From NCBI GenBank assembly GCA_002914805.1, contig JXTB01000598.1, forward strand, positions 140,313 through 204,312: 64,000 nucleotides of DNA, in the 5' to 3' direction. This DNA comes from Parasponia andersonii. Lineage: Eukaryota > Streptophyta > Magnoliopsida > Rosales > Cannabaceae. This document shows, in pieces, positions 55,680-64,000 of this stretch. Within the stretch, counting starts at the first letter, position 1; each line of letters opens with the position of its first letter. Under the pieces are notes generated by a model. The model was not told the origin of the DNA and ran no database searches. It saw nothing but the letters and a program-made list of their open reading frames with translations. Position numbers and translations under genes: made by a program.

Positions 55680-57640
55680 AAAAAAAAAAAAACCCACACA
55701 CACAGTCGCGCACACTTACCAATCTCCACTCCTTCCGTCTAACCGAGAGCCAATTACAAGTTTGTTCAAGAAGATAATTTTCTAATTAAATTTGTAATTT
55801 TGGAAAGATTATTTCTTTCCCCAGGATTAAACATTTAAGAATAAAATCAGAAATTTATATTGCAGTTCTGGATTAAATATAATTTCTAGAAATGAAAAGA
55901 TAAAATTTCCAAAAATAAAAAACTAAAAGGATATTTGTAAGTAATCCATCCTTTGCACCTTGTTTCTTTATTCCACTTGATCTTAGCACTCTTTATTTTG
56001 TTTCACTTTATATATTACTTCCGCTGGTGTAACCTCATTATAAACTTTCTCATCACTGACTCATACGCATTCCATTGGTGATATCATGTTTTATTAGCGT
56101 TGAGGTTCTTATATATCACTAACCCATCACCATGTCATATATAGTGGCTCCCCGGAACAATCACAATGTTGCAAAATAAGTATTAACCTTATTCCGAACA
56201 GTGTAGCTAGAGATCCGATAGGTAAGCGTCACAACAGCAATTAGCAAGATGGCTCATATTCTCTATCCAAACAATGTACCAAAGGATCACGCCTGACTCT
56301 ACCAGTCAATATCACATCACAACACGCTTATCAATATTCGATAACATCCAATAAACCCACTGTATGCCAGAGTCAATATAAATATAAATAAGCAAAGCCT
56401 CTCTATGCACATCCACAAAAGATAAAAGGTTCAAGAAGCTACATGTATAACATAAAGCAAAACCCACCCTCATCAACAGCCACAACTTAAATACACTGGA
56501 AGTAATCCTTACCATGTAAACCGAAAAAGAAAAAACGAACAAATTTTGACTCTCAAATTGACCAAGTTGTAAAAGCCACAAAGCAGCAAACTGAGCAGCA
56601 AAGCCTAAACGAAACCCGATTGCCAATTAACTTTGACATAGACAATAAACAGATTTCCTAACAATTATTGTGTCTACCCTCAAAACAGCTGATGCATATG
56701 TGACTTTCAGAGCTAAAATAGCATGGCGGAGGCTGTTCAAATATAGATCTCTAGTACATTTGAGGTTTTTCCTTGCTTAGCCCTTCTTCAAAACCACTGA
56801 TCTTTTTCATCAAATAGACTCATACCATTGTTGATGTCAAATGAAACTTAAATTTATGTACATTCTAAAGAGGGACACAAGCAATTCTAAAGATCTGTGA
56901 CCAAAATACGAAAGGCATCTTTTGAGTTGTTCGTTTTCTAATAAACAGGCAGACATTTCAGTTCTTCTAGACAATTTGACATTAATACCATAGCACTAAG
57001 GAGAACAAGACTGAAACTAAACAGTCTAGACAAAAAAAGAAGATGAATAAACAAATTACATAACCCAGATAAAGAATATAATATGCTCTACCAGCCAACT
57101 AACATTCCAAATATCAGAACTTAATAAAGGGTTTGAGGTCAATAAACAAATATAGACACGGAAACCACCGCCAAAACAGAGTATTAGCACAATTTCAGAA
57201 CAAAAAAGCCGATACCATATCAATACACAAAAAATGCAAACGTCAAGTCCATTAACACTATTTTATGAAGCATAATACCAATGACCAAAAATCTTGATGC
57301 AAACAAACCCAACAATCCAAGTTTAAACATTGCAGTAACAATTGGCAGAACACACTAGTATTTTCATGCACATTCTCAACAGCAACCAGACATTGATTTC
57401 CATAGTCCCCATTCTCATGACATGTTCTCTAACCACAGTGAACAATCATAAAAGAAATTTATTAACACTACTCAAAAGAAAAAAAGTTTCATTGTTAGAG
57501 AAAAAGACCAAATGCAATAGAATTTACACACATAACAAAGTTCCAACTTTTCGAAAATCAGTAGCCATTGCCAATCATTACACATATATAATCGAATGAA
57601 TATATATATATAAATATATATATATATTCAGATCGCATAT
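55680..57640. other. Spacer between U6 and CHMP1, no gene recognised
   Basis: A poly(A) and short CA run (55675-55705) is followed by about 1.9 kb without a supported gene. The part from about 56150 to 57640 is less AT-rich than the spacers elsewhere. It lies downstream of the minus-strand CHMP1 gene and could include its 3' UTR, possibly with a UTR intron. An (AT)n run occurs at about 57600-57626. Confidence 0.5.
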
Positions 57641-57683
57641 TAAACCCTCCTACAGGGGATCAATTCAATTCTTAATTAACGTT

Positions 57684-58295
57684 TTAACCTCTAGCCTTAA
57701 GCTCAGCAAGGCGCCTGGAGAGATCATCCTCGTCGACCTTCTCAGTCTCCTTGGTAGGCACGGCGTGCGCAGCCGGCTGCGGCAGCCCGACCGAGACCTC
57801 GAGGCCGTAGTCGTCCGCCACCTGCTGCATAAGGCTGTTGACCTCACCCTCAGGAGTTGACAACGAGGTCGATCCAGCCATGGCGCTCTCCATGAACTCG
57901 GCCTGGACCTCCATATTCACAAATTGCTTCTCGAACTGGTCCATGGTCTCCGACATCTTCTGCAAATTCCCAGTGGCCAGAGAAGATTCGAGAGACTTGA
58001 CGATCGATCCCATGGACTTGTTGATGGTGGTCATCTTGGCCTGGGTGTCGAGGCGGGCCACGACGGCGTCCAGCCGCGAAGCGAGGCGGAGGTAGTTCAT
58101 CTGCTCGGTCCGCTTGCGGATGGCGTTCTCGGCGTAGATTCGGGCCCCGTCGATGTTGCCTTTCTCCATGGCTTTCTTGATCTTGAGCTTCTCGGACTTC
58201 TCTTCCTTCTCGCACTTCCTCGCCTGGCGTTGCAGCGATTTGGCCGTGAATTTCAGCTCCATGATCTGGTTGAGAAGCTTCTCCGTGTTTCCCAT
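57684..58295 (-). CDS. CHMP1: ESCRT-III subunit CHMP1 (VPS46), 203 aa
   Basis: A single uninterrupted exon encodes a full-length Snf7-family protein. The N-terminal half is basic and helical ([20 protein letters not shown], then clusters of Lys and Arg), and the C-terminal half is acidic. The last residues, [16 protein letters not shown], form a MIM1 motif that binds MIT domains of VPS4 and LIP5/IST1. CHMP1 acts at the endosomal membrane in the late steps of multivesicular-body formation; in plants it is needed to sort plasma-membrane cargo such as auxin carriers. GC content is much higher than the flanks. The start is fixed by the conserved MGNTEKL. From memory, in Arabidopsis a CHMP1 gene (At1g73030) also neighbours the anoctamin gene. 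Confidence 0.97.
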   Translation of the reverse strand: MGNTEKLLNQIMELKFTAKSLQRQARKCEKEEKSEKLKIKKAMEKGNIDGARIYAENAIRKRTEQMNYLRLASRLDAVVARLDTQAKMTTINKSMGSIVKSLESSLATGNLQKMSETMDQFEKQFVNMEVQAEFMESAMAGSTSLSTPEGEVNSLMQQVADDYGLEVSVGLPQPAAHAVPTKETEKVDEDDLSRRLAELKARG

Positions 58296-58384
58296 GGCGA
58301 TCGACCTCCAAAAAATCTGAATTTGGTAGAAGTTCGATTTGGGATTCTAGGGTTTTTGTATTGTTGATGAACAAATGCGCGTTC

Positions 58385-58390
<6 letters not shown>

Positions 58391-58416
<26 letters not shown>
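58391..58416. repeat. (GA)n microsatellite in the CHMP1 5' region
   Basis: A pure GA run about 100 bp upstream of the CHMP1 ATG; on the transcribed strand it is a CT-rich leader, common at plant promoters. Confidence 0.95.
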
Positions 58417-58784
58417 TAATTTCACACTTCTTTTCTTAAAAAAAAAAAAAAAAAAAAATGAAAAGAAAGAAAAGAAATCTCTGAGAAGATAACACGCTGT
58501 TGACTTGACATGGGCCTAGATTTTCGTATGGGCTTTTATAGCCGTGGGTTGCCGTGTTCTCAAAGCGTGTCCATGAGTCATTAGTGGATTGATATCTTGA
58601 TAGAGCTGCATCATGACCATGATGTGGCACATTAAGTGTGGTTCTGTTTAGTGGACCTGATTATTATCAGGTACTATATCAGCCACACTTAAATATAATT
58701 ATGACCAGTAAGTTAAAAGTAAGTAATGGACTAACATATATATATATATATATTGAAAAAAAACTAACACATGTTGAGCACATA

Positions 58785-61700
58785 CAGTGGCATAACCACA
58801 TAGGGTTCATAGGGCAATTGTCTCCCCTGACTTTTTTTTTAAAAAAAAAATTGTATGTAACTTTTTTATAAAAAATTATTCTATTTCCTCTTAATTTATA
58901 AAATTTTATACTTACGCCTCTAAACATTTGGGTTTTTCTTGATTAGTAATACCCATTTTATAATTATGAAACTCATTTGAATAGTTTTCTTAAATATTAA
59001 GTAAAACTTATCATTCATCTTTAAAAATGTGTATTGCAGCCTATAAACAAAATAGTTAGAAATTGAAAAAACTCATACTATTGGAATAGGAAATGCCTTT
59101 TGAAAAATGTTTTTTATTAGAAGGAACAAAAAAAGAAAAGAACGGAAAACACCTTTCATGCCTAGAAAGTAGTTCTTACACAACATAAGTTACTCTTCGC
59201 TTCTTAGTTCTTAGTCTTATAATTCTTAGTGTTTCATCTCATCTTTGTAATTTTCCTACTCAGTGTCACTATTTACCGTTATTTCTTTGAAATTTCTCTT
59301 TCTACTCCTTCTATTTTAATTTTATATTCATTCTTTGAATCTTCAATAAATATGATATGGTTCTATTAAAGTCTTTAACCATATATTCTTTATTTAACTA
59401 TTAAAAAATTTACAATTGCTATCATCTTTGTCAGTGAGTTAGTATTACTCATGTTATGTATCATTTTGGGATGTTTGGTCTATAATTTTGACTTATTAGC
59501 TTTAGTGGGACAGGTTAAGATTGACACAATATAGGATGTTGAATAAATAGCCTTCGGTTAATAAACCCAAACTCATTGAAGGTCATTTTAAAGCCAAGAT
59601 CAACACTTTAGACTTGTCCTAATTATATATATATATATATGTGTAATATATAATGTTTATTATCGAACAACTGACTTAGCCTAGTTATATGTATGTATCT
59701 GTATAATATTTTTCAGTGAATAAGTCCTTTGGACTTTGTGAGGATTATGAATGTGAGATTATAAATAGAAAATTTTGAAGTGTATCTATATCCAAACTAA
59801 GTATTATAAAAAAGGTTAGGATGGCTCCTGATTAATGCCTTTAATTAAGGTACCGACTTAATGGTCCATGCCCAAATGGGGCCTCTAACTTGGTGCAAAA
59901 ACTTTTTATCAATATAATTATAGTAAATGTTTCGTTGTAATATTTAAATGTTCAGAGTTGATAAAATATTAATGATCGATGCTATATAAGTTATGTTGTG
60001 TGATTGATTCTATTTAACATTAATTGTCTAATAATATTCCTTGTGGCTATGTTTTTTTTTTTTGAAAGGTTCCCTATGGCTATGTTGTTTAGACCATAAC
60101 ATTAAATTTTGTACTTGATTTAAGATTATAGTTATGTTGATATTAGAGTTTGAAATTGATTATTACTAATAGCGTACTTAGATTTCAATTTATATACATT
60201 GAATTTTGATATGAATTCATTCAATATTTTATTTCTATTGTCTAAAATTATTTTTTTATTCTTTTTTGCAACAGTTATGCATAAATATTTTAAAAAGAAG
60301 TCAAAGTCATAATCTATTAGTGAGAAAAATAATGATAGTGCCAAATTAAGAGCTCTAGAAATCAATTTTGATGAACTCCTTATTGATCCTGGATTGAGAA
60401 TTCCAATTTTGAGTTACTATACTAATGTTCGAGATCAAGTAAGAAGAACATATTTACAAAGGGGCCCTTGTCAACCTTAAGAACATGATTTTCGAGAAAA
60501 AAAAAATGGTAAAGTATCAAGGCAGTTCAACCCTGCAGGGTTGGATGAGCATCCCACTTAGTTGAAGTATAACATGGCAAAGGATATTGCATATTACCTA
60601 TATTATTATCTTTTTAAACCAAATATTAGAGAGCAAGTAGGTGGTGACTGTTTTGTTAGGAAAGGTTTTACCAATTGGGGAAAAAAAAGGAAAAATTTAA
60701 ATGTCATATTGGAGGTAGCAATAGTTCTTACAATTAAGCTTAAGAATATGAGATTTTAATGAATCCAAAGCAATATATTGAGATAATTATCTCTGAGTAA
60801 TCAAAAGAAGCTCAAAATGCATACCAAACTCACTTAAGCGTATTAGTTGTCTGTGTTAGATTTCTCTTACGACAAGGACTTGCATTCTATGGTCATGATA
60901 AATCTGATGATTCAAGCAACTGAGGTAATTTTCTTGAACTCTTACAATTTCTCATTAGTCACAATGAAAAAATCAAAGCTATTACATTGAAAAATACTCT
61001 TGATAATCTTAAATTGACATCTCACAAAATTCAAAAGGATATTACAGAGGCTATTGCAATTGAAATAATGAGTCATTATTAGAGATATTGGAGATCCATT
61101 ATTTTTAATTATAGTTGATTAATCTCGTGACATATCAATAAAAGAACAAATGACCGTTGTTTTACGTGATGTGGACAAGAAAAGGCATGTGATTAAATGC
61201 TTTATTGGTATCAAACATGTTGGGAGCATTATAGCTCTCTCTCTAAAGAATGAAATTGATTAATTATTCTCAAGATATGGATTAAACATATATAGACTCC
61301 TAGAGCAAGGTTATGATAATGTAAGTAATATATAAGGTGAGTTCAACAACAGTCTTAAGATACTTATTCTAAATGAGAACCCGTGTGTGTTTACATACAT
61401 TATTTTGCTCATAAGCTTTAATTAGCTCTTATTATTGTGGCAAAAAAGTATATTCAGATTGCAATGCTTTTTAGCATGGATTCTAGTATGGTTAATATTA
61501 TTGGAGCTTCATCAAAGCATTGTGATATTCTTTGAGAAAAATAAGCCACTATTATTACTGAAGCACTCCAATATGAAAAAATTTCAAATAAGAAAGGTCT
61601 TAATCAACAATCTAGTTTGAAACATGCTAGAGATACGTGGTGAGGCTCACACTATGGTACTTTAATGAGTGTAAATGACATATTTTCGTCTATAACAGAA

Positions 61701-62756
61701 GTCTTTGAAATAATTATTGATGATGGGTCAAGTTCTAAATAAAAATGTAAAATAAATAAGTTATTAGAGTTCATGTAATTATTTGATTTTTTTTTAGCCT
61801 ATATTTAATGAAAAACATACTCAGAGTTACAAATAAATTATCAAGAACATTACAAAGAAAAGATCAAGACATTGTAAATATACTAATTTTGGTGAAAACA
61901 TGTAAGTGACGATTGTAAATAGTGAGGGAGAATAATTGTGATTCTTTATTTTGTGAAAAACAAAATATTAACATTCCTAAGATGGATGGTGCCTTTATAG
62001 CTTAAGGGAGATCACAAAGAAAATCTCCATAAATTATAGACTTGCATCACTTTTGTGTGGTTCTATTTTATTCTGTTATAGATATGCAGCTTCAAGAGTT
62101 AAATGATCATTTTAGTGATGTTAATATCAACTTATTTTCTTGTGTGACGTATTTGTATCCAGACGACTTATTTGCTACTTTTGAGAAGTAAACGTTACTC
62201 AATCTTGCAAGGTATTATCCAAAAGATTTTCTAATGTACAACTTATAGAACTTGATGATCAACTTCAACTTTATATCATAGATATACAATCAAGTACATA
62301 ATTTATGGAGCTAAAAGGAATTAGAGAGCTTACACAAATGATGGTTCAAATAGAAAAAAAAAATAAGACATATCTACTAGTTTATCGAGTACTCATATTA
62401 GTATTGATTTTACCTTTTACTATTGCAACTGTAGAGAGGGTATTTTTTGTCATGAACATTATGAAGAATCGACTATGCAACCAAATGTGAGATCAATGGA
62501 TGAATAACAATCTAATTATTTATATTAAAAAATAAATTCCTGATAAGATTGATAATAAACCTATTATATAGCGATTTCAGACCATGAGAAATCGTCGAGA
62601 GCAATTGTAATATGTTATAAACTTATTTAATAATAGTACAGATTTTCAATTTTACTTTTTTAAGAAGAAATTTCTAGTTTGCTTATGCTATTTTACTATG
62701 AGGTAGTTTTTCTTTTGCTCTTTTGGATTAACTTTCTAACTCTGTCCTTGACACTG
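58785..62756 (+). mobile_element. Degenerate hAT transposon of the TTF-type zinc-finger group
   Basis: The left terminus CAGTGGCATAACCA and the reverse complement of the right terminus, CAGTGTCAAGGACA, match the CAGTG-starting inverted repeats of hAT elements. They enclose a broken transposase (60277-62610) of the expected size. An 8-bp target duplication could not be recognised (AGCACATA on the left; the right flank differs), so it has decayed or an end is slightly misplaced. The 1.4 kb before the transposase is AT-rich and noncoding. Confidence 0.7.
60277..62610 (+). pseudogene. Broken TTF-type hAT transposase
   Basis: Starting at an ATG after a splice-acceptor-like 'ttgcaacag', the frame reads MHKYFKKKSKS, an in-frame TAA, then DPGLRIPILSYYTNVRDQVR and the RGPCQP motif typical of TTF-type zinc-finger transposases. 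Next comes KDIAYYLYYYLFKPNI, where the family usually has a Cys-containing zinc-finger segment. Many stops and frameshifts follow. The C-terminal dimerisation domain is still recognisable near 62390-62500 (LPFTIATVERVFFVMNIMKN) and the frame ends at a TAA at 62608. Such proteins are often annotated as zinc finger MYM-type 1-like. It cannot encode an active enzyme. Confidence 0.9.
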
Positions 62757-62759
62757 TGT

Positions 62760-64000
62760 AATGCTCTTTAGCATTACTCAAAATGAAACATTTAGAAGTA
62801 GAAATACAATGAATATGTATCCATCAATTTGTCAATTGGGTGAAAAGTATCCAATTCTCATAAACTTTCGTTAATTTTGTTATTTTTTAGGAAAAAAAAA
62901 AATATGAAAGTGACCAAATTGCGTTTTGTCAGATAATCAAATATCTATTAAACCTAAAATTCAATAATTTAAAAGTCGAATATTCAAATTTATACTAAAG
63001 AGATTATAGTCTATACTTTAAAACAATTGGCTATTTGGCATGTATATTAAGGAAATAGTTATACTATAACGAATTTTGGCCAAATTTGACAATTTGAACG
63101 AATATATTTTGCATTGAAAAAAAAGAGGGAATTTGATTTTTTATGATAATTTTTAAAAATATTGAAAAATCCCAGAATTTAAAATTATTCTGAAAAATCC
63201 CAAATTTACTTATAAAAATACCACTCTTAAAAGTATTTAGAAAAATACCAGATTTTAAATTCGAGATTTTTTTAAAAAAAATCAGCCCATCTGAGATTTT
63301 CAATTTTTGGTACTTTGGGCCTGGAAATTTGTAAGAAGCCCAAAAAAAAGTAAAGAAAAGAAGTAAGCATGATTTGGTTAATCGCGTTTCTAAAAGATCA
63401 AGGCCCATTTCCCCTTCGAAAAAAAAGGGTCAAGGTCCATAGATAACTTAAATGTGACATGAGCAGCTACCTAAGCATTTTTAATTTAAAAAAGTGATCA
63501 TAAAGAATGATACCATTTTAAAAAACAATTTTATGTTTTGAAAACTAACAAAAAGGAAATAAGCTGAAAAAAACGTGTTTGGTAGCCCATTTTCAAATTT
63601 GGAACTTGAAAATTCCTCAAAAAAAAATTCAAAAAATCAAGAAACGATAATTTATTGTTTTCAAAAAGGGGCTACAGGGATCTCTCCCTCTCTAGTTATC
63701 ATTCGACTTCTTCTTCTCTGTTCCCTCTTTTTTTCAATCAGACTCCATAACCAGATCTCCAAAACCCATCACCATCCACAGCTTGCCACCCCACCCAACA
63801 CGTGTGCACCCTCTCTCGACGACCAGTCCGAAGGATTCAAGCAAACCCATGAAGCCCTTTTCGAGATGTCGGACTGTCACAAGATGCTGGAAGCGATTCA
63901 CATGTGGGAAACCTTATTGATGGACTCTAATCTGGGAAAGTGGTCTGTGAATTCAAATCCCACTTTCCTCAGTCCTTTTTTTTTTTCTTTTTTTTTTTTT
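62760..64000. other. Terminal spacer, no gene recognised
   Basis: AT-rich DNA to about 63660. The last ~340 bp are GC-richer with a pyrimidine-rich start (ctctccctctctag, cttcttcttctctg) and could be the promoter or 5' part of a plus-strand gene continuing beyond the window, but no frame gives a recognisable product. Confidence 0.35.

Noticed and set aside
57838..58374. Long open frames on both strands overlapping CHMP1 (up to 174 codons)
   Set aside because: They are shadows of the GC-rich CHMP1 exon in other frames and have no family resemblance.

Overview
The window is nuclear DNA of a dicot plant, probably a rosid. The genes are intron-rich with GT-AG splice sites, the spacers are AT-rich and packed with small inverted-repeat elements and degraded transposons, and every gene is a plant-type family member. 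I cannot name the species. From memory, several neighbours correspond to adjacent Arabidopsis loci: the glutamate-dehydrogenase-like, RWD and PWWP genes resemble the At1g51720, At1g51730 and At1g51745 group, and the anoctamin and CHMP1 genes resemble At1g73020 and At1g73030. All exon boundaries were read by eye from splice consensus, reading frame and family resemblance.

Layout. 1-3187 (+): 3' part of a gene ending in an ELL/occludin homology domain. 3.2-9.2 kb: spacer holding a solo LTR with a clean 5-bp target duplication, nested in an older inverted-repeat element, plus other small elements. 10.5-16.7 kb (+): a zinc-finger/glutamate-dehydrogenase fusion protein with 15 coding exons. 17.5-23.1 kb (-): an RWDD1/DFRP2-type RWD protein with 11 exons, convergent with the previous gene. 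23.1-33.0 kb: gene-poor spacer with retrotransposon leader remnants and several MITEs. 33.7-37.6 kb (+): a PWWP protein. 39.3-41.2 kb (+): ribosomal protein eL28, whose second intron carries two related C/D-box snoRNA candidates. 42.4-44.2 kb (-): a decayed Rab1/RabD2 gene. 45.85-46.1 kb (+): a small basic protein of unknown function. 46.9-51.3 kb (-): an anoctamin/TMEM16 protein with 16 exons. 54.4-55.6 kb: a U6 snRNA gene on the minus strand with its Pol III promoter, followed by a tandem array made from the U6 3' end and its flank. 57.7-58.3 kb (-): ESCRT-III CHMP1. 58.8-62.8 kb: a degenerate TTF-type hAT transposon. 62.8-64.0 kb: no gene recognised.

The genes are mostly independent housekeeping functions (transcription elongation, translation, splicing RNA, rRNA modification, endosomal sorting, membrane scrambling or channel activity). 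No operon-like or defence system is visible. The points most worth a second look are the loss of catalytic residues in the GDH-like protein, the paired intronic snoRNA candidates, the U6-derived tandem array and the internally deleted Rab pseudogene.
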